DNA from: Tupaia tana
Lineage: Eukaryota > Chordata > Mammalia > Scandentia > Tupaiidae
Length of the DNA: 64,000 nt
NCBI GenBank assembly: GCA_026018925.1
Contig: JAKSZU010000009.1
Coordinates: 78,400,408-78,464,407, forward strand
Reading direction: 5' to 3'
The notes under the pieces are model-generated. The model was not told the DNA's origin. It saw nothing but the letters and a program-made list of their open reading frames with translations, and did no database searches. The translations under genes and the position numbers were made by a program. Position 1 is the stretch's first letter; each line of letters begins with the position of its first letter. Of this stretch, positions 12,919 through 22,738 are shown piece by piece.

Positions 12919-13466
12919 AATGTGTGCATCACTGGCATTTTTCATTATTTATAAAATGTAGATAAAATGCAAAACAAAGATATTATTTATCAAAATAAAC
13001 AGAATAACATTACAAAGCTATTTGAAAACAAGTTTGTAAAATTATATTTCCTAGTTTTTAAAAAGCTTATCTGAATTCCTAAAAGTGAATTAATAAGCAT
13101 GATCTATGAAAAACTCAGAATCTGCACTAAAAACAAGCCAAGCAATGAAAGAATAATTTTGGCTAAGCTGACTGTACTTAGTCTATTTCTTAATGCCAAG
13201 CAGAACAAGAGATGACAATGTACACATTACTGAACTTTTGCTGGGAAGGTTTGCTATTTCACACTTACAAATCTTTTTCTTTACACGCTTTTGTTTTTTA
13301 GGAGTAAACTGATGTTGGCATTATCGATAGCTCTAAGAGGCCAGATGTCAAAACCACTAAAATACTAACACAAAATAAACCACCTAAAAAATAAGCTCAG
13401 TCTCTTTATTTAATACATAAAAAATAATACAGAAGCTTTAGTTTTCCCAAAAGACTTTAGAAAGCC

Positions 13467-13726
13467 TGGGAACCAGCAGTTAGCGTAATGGCTATGTCGC
13501 TGGACTCCCACGTAGTTGACCGCGGTTCATGTCCTGGACCCGGTGGCTTAAAACTCACACCGGGTGCGTGTGCGTGCATGCCCAAGATCCCGAGAGGAGA
13601 ATGGAGGAGAAGGGATTGCAGCGTGACCATCCCCCCTAGGAGGTGATTTCTCGCTTTCTGTCTCTATGTCTCTCTCTGTCTGTCTGGCAAGCGCACGTGC
13701 CCTATAGCAAAAAAACCTCTCCAAAA
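13467..13726 (+). mobile_element. tRNA-derived SINE, young type
   Basis: Full length, near consensus, with a 17-base target duplication aaaagactttagaaa(g)cc at 13449-13466 and 13727-13743. Forms an inverted pair with the next SINE. Confidence 0.93.
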
Positions 13727-13808
13727 AAAAGACTTTAGAAACCCAATGGCCTGGGCCATAATATCTGCAAATTATTAAGAAAGAAGAGGCCATTGTATAA
13801 ACCATTTT

Positions 13809-14050
13809 TTAAGAAAGATTTTTGATATCAGGCATGGGCACTTGCCAGAGAGACAGAGATACAGAATGCAAGAAATCACCCCCCGGGGGGGGCACTCCAC
13901 AATCTCTTCTCCTCCATTCTCTCTGGTTCTTAGGCATGCACACACACACACACCCTGGTGTGAGTTTTAAGCTGCCAGATCCAGGACTCAAACCGTGGTG
14001 GACTATGGAGTAAGTACAGTGACATAACCATTGAACCATCTGCTGGTCCC
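13809..14050 (-). mobile_element. tRNA-derived SINE, reverse orientation
   Basis: Reverse complement of the family, ending 'ccatctgctggtccc'. Target duplication tgtataaaccatttt at 13794-13808 and 14051-14065. Contains a short CA tract in the middle. Confidence 0.92.
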
Positions 14051-14763
14051 TGTATAAACCATTTTCATATAAATATGAAATGCTATTTTCCAGAATATTT
14101 CCATAAATAAATGCCAATAGGTTATTGACCCATGAATTCTAATTTATTTTCTCCAAATTATTTTAATCTGTCAAGTATCAGATAAAGTATCTTTTTTTTC
14201 TTAGTGAAGACTATGTAAAATTGATCAGATTAACATTTCTATGTCATGCTTTTCTATTTTCCCATCAGCATCTATTCCCAAAAGAAAATAATTAAGTAAC
14301 TGAAGAATTAGAAAATGGAAAAACAACACCCACTTATGAACTTGAGACTTCCCCGTGAGTCAAAATTTCTCCTTGTTCTGATGGGCTTAACCCTACTCAG
14401 AAAGATTTAAAATTCTGGAAAAGAAATAAAGGCCACTTATTTTGTCTGACAAAATGCAGAAAGACTCCAATGTAAGTAAACAACTAAACTCAACTAAAGT
14501 AGATTTAGAATACACATTCTTTTATTTTTAAATACTATGTTTTTCCAACATACCCATATCTGAATGCTCTTTATTTTAAGCACTCATGTTATTTTATTAA
14601 ATGGTCTTACAAGGGGGTTACTGTATTCACATTACCAGACAACAATAGATATACTTATTTTGTTATTTTAAAGTCTGAAAGGTATGTCCCTTTAACTCAG
14701 CTATCTGTATGAGAACTAAAACAGGCTAAATTTGTCAAGTCATGATTCCTGTTACCTATTTAC

Positions 14764-14842
14764 CTTAGCCATGTTAGATTTGCTATTACTAGAAGCAGCC
14801 TGAGCCCCAAGTCTTTGATGCATTTTGTTTAGATAATCTTTC
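14764..14842 (-). CDS. Internal exon of an unidentified minus-strand gene
   Basis: Seen: a strong acceptor (gattttttttag) opens a 79-nt exon that closes at a donor aag|gtaaat. After one leading base (so the previous exon must end in phase 2), 26 codons are open: KDYLNKMHQRLGAQAA followed by a Ser/Asn/Lys-rich run ending MAK. The other two frames contain stops. The exon ends in phase 0, exactly what the next exon at 12579-12645 needs. The peptide looks helical then flexible. No catalytic motif or known domain is recognisable in so short a piece. It lies in non-repeat DNA about 700 bp from an inverted pair of SINEs. Confidence 0.72.
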
Positions 14843-14989
14843 CTAAAAAAAATCAAACTATTTATAAAAACTGGACATTTGGAAAAATGTTGATACATTA
14901 GAAAAATTCTCCAATCTTCTCAGCAATTATGCCCCCTCTACCCTCTGTATGCTAATTATTAATTACTCTTTTTAAAGTGGTAATAAAGA

Positions 14990-15240
14990 GTTGGATTCAT
15001 GATCTAGTGGTTAAGAGAGCCAAATCCCACATGGCTTTTTACAATTTGAATTCTGGCCCTGGCAGCTTGAAAAATACATTGGGTGTGAATGCATGCATGC
15101 TCAGAATGAAGGGATGGAGAAATGAGGAAAGCATTGCAGTGTGAGCTATGTCCCATTGGGGAGTGCTTTTTCTCTCCCTCTGTCTCTGTCTCTCTCAACT
15201 GAGTGCACAAGCCCTCTGACAATTAAAAAAAGAAAAAGAA
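14990..15240 (+). mobile_element. tRNA-derived SINE, old subfamily
   Basis: Older head 'atctagtggttaagag' with 'atcccacatgg', body 'ggggagtgctttttctct' and tail 'caagccctctgacaatt'. It ends in an A-rich tail. Confidence 0.8.
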
Positions 15241-15249
15241 ATATAATGG

Positions 15250-16678
15250 TCGTAAGTTGTGCATAAAATAAAATTTAGTATTGTAATCATGTTTAATTGT
15301 ATGGTTTGGTAGTAATTACATTTATATTGTGTACAATTTCCAGAAATTCTTCATCTTGCAAAACTGATACTTCATACATATTAACTCAATCTTTCTATTT
15401 CTCCCCTTATCTAAATCCCTGGAAACCACCACTCTATTGGATCCTTTGGAAAGTCATGATGGATTTTTGCATTGAAAAGTTTGTCATGACTCTTCCCAAT
15501 AGCCCAATATTTTCTGTTTCTATGAATTTGATACTTTAGATATATAAGTAGATTCATATAGTATTTTTTGTGACTAGTTTATTTTGCTTAGCATGATGTT
15601 CTCAAGGTTTGTCCATTTTGTAGCATGTGTCACAAGTTCCTTCCTTTTAAAGGCTTAATATTATTTTTCTAAGTATTAAATACTACTTTTTATTATTCAT
15701 TTATCCATCAGTGGACAATTGTGCTGCTTCTATTTTTGGCTATTGTTAATATACTGCTATGAACATAGATGTGCAACTATCTCTTTGAGATCTCGCTTTT
15801 AAATCTTTCTGGATATATAACAAGGAGTGGGATTGCTGAATACTATTGTGATTCTTTTTTAATTTTTGAGGAAATACTGTGTTTATTTCCACAGTGGATA
15901 TACCACTTTACATTTTCACCAGTTTTCCCCAACAGTTTTAATTGTTCACATTCTCACCAACAGATTTTGATAGTAAACATACTAATAAATGTGAGGTTAT
16001 ATTTCATTGTGGATTTGATGTACATTTTTCTAATGACTAGTGATGTTGAGTTTCTTTTCATGTGCTTGTTAACCATTTGTAAATCTCTTTAGAGAAATGT
16101 CTATTCAAATCTTTGTAAATTTTTTAACTACAATATTTGTAGGTATTGTTGTTCACTTGTAGGAGTTCTTTACACTGTGTATTAATCCCTATTAAACATG
16201 GTTTGTAAACATTTTATCCAAGTCTTAAAATTGTTTTTTCACTATATTGAATATAGTCTTTGATGCAATACTATTTATTTATTTATTTATTTATTCTGAG
16301 AGAATATTTTTTCTATAGGGCAAGTGTGCTTGCCAGAGAGACAGAAAGCAAATAATCACCTCCCCCCACACCCCAAGAGGATGGCCATGCTGCAATCCCT
16401 TCTCCTCAGTTCTTCTCTCAGGATTTTGGGTATTCACACACACATGTGCAGTGTGTTTTAAGCCATCAGGTCCAGGACTTGAACCATGATCAAGTATGTG
16501 GGAGTCCCATGCCTTAACCACTATGCTACCTTCTGGTCCACAGTTTATTTGTTTTTGCATTTATTGCCTGTGCTTTTGGTGTCATATCAAAACAGCATTG
16601 TCAAATTCAATTCCAGGAAGATTTTTTCCCTATGTTTTCATCTATGTGTTTTACAATCTTAGTCCTTACATTTATGTG
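15250..16678 (-). mobile_element. Old L1 (antisense), left half, split by MaLR
   Basis: Antisense L1 3' UTR and late ORF2 ('caaggagtgggattgctg', 'ccaacagattttgatag'), strongly decayed. Its text stops at the ATGTG at 16674-16678 and resumes after the second ATGTG at 21125, so the MaLR element was inserted into it. Confidence 0.82.
16272..16540 (-). mobile_element. tRNA-derived SINE inside old L1
   Basis: Starts with an (ATTT)n tail and ends 'ctaccttctggtccac'. Intermediate divergence; the CCCC/GGGG hairpin is partly lost. Confidence 0.85.
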
Positions 16679-16927
16679 TGCTATGGTTTGAGTGCCCCAA
16701 CCAAAACTTATGTTGAGGGCCAGCAGGTGGCATGGAGGTTAAGGCACTAGATCCCAAATGGTTAGCTGAGCAGTTTGAGTCCCTGACCTGGTGACTTAAA
16801 AATCATGCTGAGTGTGTATGGATTGTGCTCAAAATCCCAAGAGGATAATGGAGAAGGGACTGAAGTGTAGTCAACCCCTGTGGAGTGCTTTCTCATTTTC
16901 CCTTTCTTGGGCAAGTGCACATGTTTT

Positions 16928-16942
16928 TTTTTTTGTTTGTTT

Positions 16943-16974
<32 letters not shown>

Positions 16975-17226
16975 AGAGGTTTTTTGCTATAGGGCGCGTG
17001 CGCTCGCCAGACAGACAGAGAGAGACAGAGAGACAGAAAGTGAGAAATCACCCCCCAGGGGGGATGGTCACGCCGCAATCCCTTCTCCTCCATTCTCCTC
17101 TCGGGATCTTGGGCACGCACGCACACGCGCCCGGCGTGAGTTGTAAGCCACCGGGTCCGAGACGCGAACCGCGGTCGACTACGTGGGAGTCCAGCGACAT
17201 AGCCATTACGCTAACTGCTGGTTCCC
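16928..17226 (-). mobile_element. Very young tRNA-derived SINE inside another SINE
   Basis: Almost consensus copy with long poly-T start, GC-rich undecayed CpGs (gggcgcgtgcgctcg) and perfect duplication cacatgtttt at 16918-16927 and 17227-17236. It shares diagnostic changes (gagttgtaagcc, gtccgaga.gcgaacc) with the copy at 47128-47391. Confidence 0.95.
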
Positions 17227-17245
17227 CACATGTTTTATAGCAAAT

Positions 17246-17248
17246 ACA

Positions 17249-17292
<44 letters not shown>
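17246..17292. repeat. (CA)n microsatellite at a SINE tail
   Basis: About 20 CA units follow 'tagcaaatacacaaacac'. They grew from the tail of the host SINE. Confidence 0.9.
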
Positions 17293-17294
<2 letters not shown>

Positions 17295-17800
17295 ATACTG
17301 TAATTTGACACCCAAATGCAGCAATGTTGGAAAGTACACTCTAGTAGGAGGTATTTGAGACTTGGGGCTAAATACCTTATGAATACATTAAGGCCATCTC
17401 CCTGGAGCGAGCAAGTTCTCCCTCACTAGTTCCCAAGAGAGCAAGTTTTTATCAAATTGGCTGCCCACAGGTTTGTCTCTCTTTGCGTGCACTTGCTAGT
17501 CTTTTCATTTTTTTGCCATATGATTGAGCAACATATGGCCTTCATCAGAACTGAGCAGATGCTGGTACAATACTTTTGGACTTTCCAGCCTATAGAATGA
17601 TAAGCCCCTCAAAGCTGTTTTTTTTTTAACAAATAACTCAGTCTCAGATACTCTTGTTTTAGAAAAACAAAACAGACTGACACATTTGGTACTGAGGAGT
17701 TGGGAGTTCTTATAGAGAAAACTGAAAATGTGGGAGCAGCTTTGAAATTAGAAAATGAGCAAAGGTTGGAAAAGTTTGAAGGAAGCAAGTAGAAAAGATA

Positions 17801-18044
17801 GGCTGCTCCTGTAGCACAACAGTTAAGCCTTATGCTTAGGGGGTTGAATCCCACATGGCGAATGAAGGTTATATCCCAGCCCTGAAAAACAAACCCGGTG
17901 CTTGTGAGTGAATGCCCCAAACCCTGACTAGATGGAGAAATGAAGGCAAAGGGACTGTGAAAATATCACACTCCACTGGAATTGTCTCTCTCTTTCTCTC
18001 CTCTCTTTTACTCATGCATGTACTCTTTAAAGAAAAAAAGAGAG
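17801..18044 (+). mobile_element. Old tRNA-derived SINE
   Basis: Diverged head 'ggctgctcctgtagcac', 'atcccacatggcgaatg' and a CT-rich body. Inserted in the MaLR internal region. Confidence 0.75.
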
Positions 18045-18069
18045 AACTAGGGAAAGTCTGGAGCTTCTT

Positions 18070-18340
18070 TATTTATTTATTTATTTTTTAAATTTGCCAG
18101 AGAGCATGTGCATTCACTGAAGAGAGACAAAAACAGAGAAAGAGGGGAGAAATGAGAAAGCACACCCTATGAGGGACAGTCACATCACAATATTTTTTCC
18201 TCCATTTCTCCCTCCCTTTGGAATCTGAAACTGCACACACATGCCTAGTGCATTTCTTGAGCCACCAGGTTTGGAAACCCTGCACAATCAGCCATGTGGG
18301 ATTCAGTTGTCTTAACTACCACACCACTGACTGGCCCAGA
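18070..18340 (-). mobile_element. tRNA-derived SINE, reverse, older
   Basis: (ATTT)n start and 'ccactgactggccc' end. The target 'agtctgga(g/a)cttctt' is duplicated on both sides (near 18055 and 18344). Confidence 0.85.
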
Positions 18341-19768
18341 GAGTCTGGAACTTCTTAAAGATTTGTTAAGTGGATATGAAAAGAATGCTGATAGAAATAT
18401 CAACAGTAAAAACTATTCTGGTGAAATCTCAAATGGAAATGAGGAATTTATCAGCTGCTGAAGGAAAGGTTATCCTTATTATGAAAGAGCAAAGAATTGG
18501 GTTGTATTGTGTCCATGCCCTAAGATTTTTGTGGAAGGCCCAACTTAAAAGCAATGGAATACCATATCTGGCAAGAGAAATTTATTAACAGGAAAAAAAT
18601 CAGACTGCTATATGATTGCTTCTAATTGCATTTTGTAAAATGTGAACAAAAATAAATTACTTAAAGAGAGAATTTATAAGTAAAAGAAAAGTAGAGTAGA
18701 AAGATTAGAGTATTTGTAGCTTGGCCATGTGGTAGAGGATGAGAAAGCATTTTAAGAATGGAAAACCAAAGGTGCAGCTTAGCTTCTCCTTACTGGAGAA
18801 ATCAGCATGAATAGAAGAGAGACTATCAGCAATATAAAGGGGAAAAGGTCCTAAGGACATCTCAGAAATCTCCAGGGCTGCCTCTCCCATCACTAGTCTA
18901 GAGGTCTGGCAGCGCAGAATGGTTTCAGGAAATGAGTCAAGGAGATTTACTAGCACATCTGAAGTCATTAGTCTGTAAGACACAGACAAGGGACCTCATC
19001 CATGAGGTGCTGATTCTCCAGGAAGAAGAGTTGTGGTGGATAGCATTCACTTAGATTTTTAAATATGTGTTAAACTTCCTAGGATTCCAGACAGAGAAAA
19101 TCCATAGGGATAGAATGCAAGAGAGAGGTCCTCTAAGGACAATGTTAAGAGGAAATATGGGTTGAAGGTGCCATGCTCAGGATCTAAGAATGATTAAACC
19201 ATCTGTAGTGTACAACACCAGCCTGGAAAATCCACAAGTGGCATATAACTACAATTCCTGAAAGCAACCACGTGGGCTTCAACAAGCAAAGCAATTGTGG
19301 TGGGGCTTCCTGAGGATTTAGGGGCCAAACCCCCTCCACAACATGCCTAGAATGCTGGATTTTGATTCAAGGAGATTATTTTTTAGTTTAAAATTTAATG
19401 CCTGCCTTGCTAGGTTTTAGACTTGCTTAGGGCCTGTTAATTCTTTTAGCCTTTTTTTTTCTTCCTTTTGGAATGGGAAGTTCTGTCTTATGCTTGTCCC
19501 ATTTTTATACTTGAGAAATAGCTAATATTTTTAAATTTTATAGGCTCACAGATACAAGGAACCTTGAGTTTTGGATGAGACTTTAATTTGGACATTTGAG
19601 TTGATATTGGAACAAATTAAGACTTTTAGGACTACTGAAATTTGATGACTTTATGTGAGGAGGACATAAATTTTGAGGATTAAGGAACAGAATGCTATGA
19701 TTTGAGTGTCCCTATCACAATTTAAGTTGAAATTTGATACCCATTGTGGCATTTTTGAAAAGTGGGGC

Positions 19769-20486
19769 TGTGGTAGGCAGTTAGGTAGTAATGAGCAGGC
19801 AACCCTAAGAGAATAGCAGAAGGACACATGTCACATCAATCACAATTTATCAAGAGTTACAACCAGACCCTCCATGAAAATGTCTTCTTCCCACCCAGCT
19901 CCTGGCACCAGGAAGGTGAGGCAAATACCATTTTTCTTCCTTGGTACCTGAGGAAGACACATAGGGATGATTGTAAATTCCCTTCTTATCATTCCTCCTA
20001 AATACAAAAAGACCCAACCAGACATTTTGGTCAACATCCTGATTATCACTGGGACAATAAACTGATTGGGCAGTATATTCTAATTAGGAGGCTCTTATCA
20101 TCATGGCTCACACTGGGCATGCACAGTTAGGTAATCAAATTCCTCAAATTCTTCACCTGTGAGACAGCTGTGGAATTCAAACAAAAGACATAGTGTGACA
20201 GACCTCCCATTGTTAAATATTTATTATTTCCTCTGACAATAAAAATAACACCTAAACCAGTTCCAAATGCAGTAGTTGCTACCTAGCAACCTGTCCACCC
20301 AAAAGTCTTTTGGGTGTACTTCTTTTCTAAAATCTTTCTTTCATATTAAATTCTCTTTTCTACCTACGTTTATTGTGGTTGTGGCCTTATTTTGTGACTA
20401 AAGACAGGTCTCTAATTTTAGTAACCTGGACCCAAAGGACCAAGGATTTTACACAACCCAGCTCAATACTCTCCTATACTATGACA
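19769..20486. mobile_element. Solo LTR of a different retrovirus-like element
   Basis: A 718-base unit begins TG (tgtggtaggcagttagg), ends CA (tatactatgaca) and is flanked by a perfect 4-base duplication GGGC (19765-19768, 20487-20490). Four-base duplications are typical of gammaretrovirus-like (ERV1) integration. It sits inside the MaLR 3' LTR and has no internal region, so it is a recombination product. Family not identified. Confidence 0.78.
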
Positions 20487-20756
20487 GGGCCTAGTGGGAG
20501 ATATTTGGGACATGAGAGCAGTTCCTTTATGAGTAGATTAAGGACGTCTCCTGAGATGGGGTAAATTCTTCCTAATTGATTTTCACAAATGCAAGCTGGC
20601 CTCCTGCAAGTTTTTTCTTTTCGTATATCTGGAAATGGAAAATGCCTTTCCATTTTCTCTTTGGGATGAAGCAATACATGGCTCTCAATGAAGCCAAGTA
20701 GATATGTGTTTGAACTTTTCAGCCTACAGAATCATGTGACAAATATACCTCTTTTA

Positions 20757-20758
20757 GA

Positions 20759-20797
<39 letters not shown>

Positions 20798-20803
20798 ATA
20801 TAA
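20757..20803. repeat. (AAAT)n microsatellite
   Basis: Near-perfect aaat run at the end of the MaLR LTR text, immediately before a SINE head. Confidence 0.9.
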
Positions 20804-20807
20804 ATTA

Positions 20808-21082
20808 GTGACCAGCAGTTAGCGCAATGGCTATGTCACTGGACTCCCACATAGTCAACTGCGGTTCGAGTCCTGGACCCGGTGGCTTAAACTCACGCCA
20901 GGCTCACGTGCGTGCATGCCCAAGATCCCGAGAGGAGAATGGAGGAGAAGGGATAGCGGCATGGCCATCCCCCCTGGGGGGTGATTTCTTGCGTTCTGTC
21001 TCTCTGTCTCTCTCTGTCTTTCTGGCGAGCGCAGGCACTCTATAGTGAAAACCTCTCAAAAATAAATAAATAAATAAATAAA
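20808..21082 (+). mobile_element. tRNA-derived SINE, young type
   Basis: 'gaccagcagttagcgcaatgg' head, perfect B box ggttcgagtcc, hairpin cccccctgggggg, and an (AAAT)n tail. Inserted at an (AAAT)n target, so the duplication cannot be delimited. Confidence 0.93.
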
Positions 21083-21124
21083 TTACTCAATCTCAGGTAG
21101 TTTTCCATCATAACACAAACTAAA

Positions 21125-21349
21125 ATGTGGTCTTTAAATTTGAGTTAATTTTTGCATATGGTGTAACTTCAGGAGTTAACTTCATTCTTTTGCATATGAA
21201 TATGCAGTTTTAGTATCACTATTGTTCAGGACACTGTACTTTACTCATTGAAGGCTCATGGCATCATCATCAAAAATTTTTAGACCACATATAATCATCT
21301 ATTACTAGGCCCTTCATTCTACTTATAATTACTTTTCTTTTTTCCCCTT
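21125..21349 (-). mobile_element. Old L1 (antisense), right half
   Basis: Continues the L1 broken at 16678: 'gtctttaaatttgagttaa', 'cttcattcttttgcatatg' are typical antisense L1 ORF2 text. Confidence 0.75.
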
Positions 21350-21603
21350 GTGTTAAAAAAATGCCAGAGAGCATGTGCACTTGCCAGAGAGTGACAGAGG
21401 AACTGAGAGAGAGAAATGAGAAAGTAATCCCATGGGTTATGGTTACACCTCATCCATTCTCCATTTCTTCCTTCTTTTGGGATTTTGGGCAGGCACACAT
21501 AGACACACAGTGTGTTTTTCAAGCCATAGCTTGCAGGGCTCAAACTTATATGTTATCCATGTAAGAATCCAGCCACCTTAACCACCATATCACAGATTGG
21601 CCC
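21350..21603 (-). mobile_element. tRNA-derived SINE, older, reverse
   Basis: 'gccagagagcatgtgcac' start and 'ccatatcacagattggccc' end, with a diverged body. Confidence 0.8.
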
Positions 21604-22738
21604 TTATTTTCTTTTTCTCAATAGACAAAATTGTACATATTTATGATGTATAACATGATATTCTGATAAAATCTCCAAGTGGTATACAATTCCAATCCCT
21701 GAAAGCAGCCACATGGGCTTCAACAAGCAATGCAATGGTGGTAGGGCTGCCTGAGACTTTAGGGGCCCAACCTCATCCCAATGGTAATACATGGTTAAAT
21801 GGTTAAATCAAACTAATTATTATTTGTATGACCTGACATAGTTATTATTTTTGTATGTTTTAAAAATATACTTTATTAGCAATTCAAGTATACAGTATAT
21901 TGTTATTACCTATAATTATCCTAATGCACAATAGATTTGTTTAAATTATTCCTTGTAACTGAAGTTACATATTCTATAAACATCTCCCCAAACTCCTACA
22001 CCTCACATCAACCTCTGGCAACTAACATTATACTCCCTGCTTATATAAATTTCAATTTCTTATTTCCACAAATAAGTGAGATTATGCAACATTTGTGTCT
22101 TTGTACCTGCCTATTTTCTGTAACATAATATCCTCTAGGCCCATCCAAATTGTTGCAAAAGGCATAATTTCCTTATTTTTTAAAAGACTGAATAACATTT
22201 CATTGTGTGTATATATACTATATATTTTCTATACATTCATCCCTTGATGGACACATAGGCTGATTCCATACCTTGGCCATTGTACATAATGCTGCAATTA
22301 ATAAGGGAGTACAGACATGTCTTCCACATAGTGATTTAATTCCCTTTAGATATATATACAATAGTGGGATAAATGAACCATGTAATAGTTCTATTTTTTT
22401 ATTTTTTGGAAAACCACCACAGTATTATCTATAATAATTCTACTAATCTACTAGTTTACATTCTTGCCTAAAATATACAAGGATTCCCTTTTCTGCATAC
22501 CCTCATTAACACTTTATATCTTTCATTTTTTTGATAAAAGTAATTCTCACAGACATGAGGTAATATCTCATTGTGGTTTTAATTTGCATTTCCTTGATGA
22601 TTGGTAATGTTGAATTTTTTCATACAATTATTTATGGTTTGAGATACATTTTTGAAAAATATCTACTAAGGTCTTTTGCCCATTTTTCAAATTGGGTTAT
22701 ATTTTAATCTCTTTATTGAGTTTTCTGAGTTCCTTAAA
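21604..22738 (-). mobile_element. Second old L1 3' end, antisense
   Basis: Antisense L1 3' UTR ('attgtacatatttatgatg') and late ORF2 ('cattgtggttttaatttgc'). It contains a misplaced MaLR fragment at 21672-21790. It ends where sense L1 starts. Confidence 0.78.
21672..21790 (+). repeat. Orphan MaLR internal fragment
   Basis: About 115 bases match the MaLR internal region at 19232-19345: shared 'cctgaaagca.ccac.tgggcttcaacaagcaa' pattern and 'tttaggggcc'. It has no LTR nearby and sits inside antisense L1 text. Confidence 0.7.

Larger units (their letters stand above)
16717..17292 (+). mobile_element. Older tRNA-derived SINE, split by a younger one
   Basis: The head 'gggccagcaggtggcatgg' and body run to 'gggcaagtgcacatg'. 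They continue after the inserted SINE as 'acatgttttatagcaaa' and a (CA)n tract at 17246-17292. Confidence 0.85.
16679..17684 (+). repeat. 5' LTR of the MaLR element (with SINE insertions)
   Basis: The LTR text starts at tgctatgg, breaks off at 16716, and resumes at about 17293 after two nested SINEs. It ends 'acagactgacaca' at 17684. It aligns by eye with the right LTR ('gcctagtgggagatatttgg' there, 'gtaggaggtatttgagac' here). Confidence 0.82.
17685..19692 (+). mobile_element. Internal region of the MaLR element
   Basis: Starts tttggtactgaggagt directly after the LTR and ends just before tgctatgatttgag. It is non-coding in all frames beyond 95 codons, as usual for MaLR internal regions, and is interrupted by SINEs at 17801 and 18070. 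Confidence 0.8.
16679..21124 (+). mobile_element. Complete MaLR-type LTR retroelement, decayed
   Basis: Two LTRs flank an internal region, and the whole is bounded by the 5-base duplication ATGTG (16674-16678 and 21125-21129), the size typical of ERVL/MaLR integrations. The left LTR begins tgctatggtttgagtg and the right one tgctatgatttgagtg (19693). The LTRs and internal region read as the MST/THE1-like MaLR class (known family; subfamily not assigned). No long open frame remains. It is interrupted by at least five later insertions. Confidence 0.85.
19693..21124 (+). repeat. 3' LTR of the MaLR element, split by solo LTR
   Basis: Begins tgctatgatttgagtg, is cut at 19768 by the solo LTR, resumes at 20487, then carries an (AAAT)n tract and a SINE, and ends 'aacacaaactaaa' before ATGTG. 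Confidence 0.8.

Noticed and set aside
13270-13315. Minus-strand run coding FTPKKQKRVKKKI before a strong donor gtaagt
   Set aside because: The needed acceptor is weak and the end phase does not fit the next exon; all longer versions contain stops.
17048-17311. Many 60-100 codon frames with repeated CVRAQDPERRMEEKG or GDFSLSVSLSLSVW text
   Set aside because: These are shadow translations of the tRNA-derived SINE, recurring at nearly every copy.
20808-20885. tRNA gene candidate (A and B box, cloverleaf-like head)
   Set aside because: It is the promoter head of a SINE: anticodon arm not foldable as a tRNA, body and A tail follow, and dozens of copies exist.
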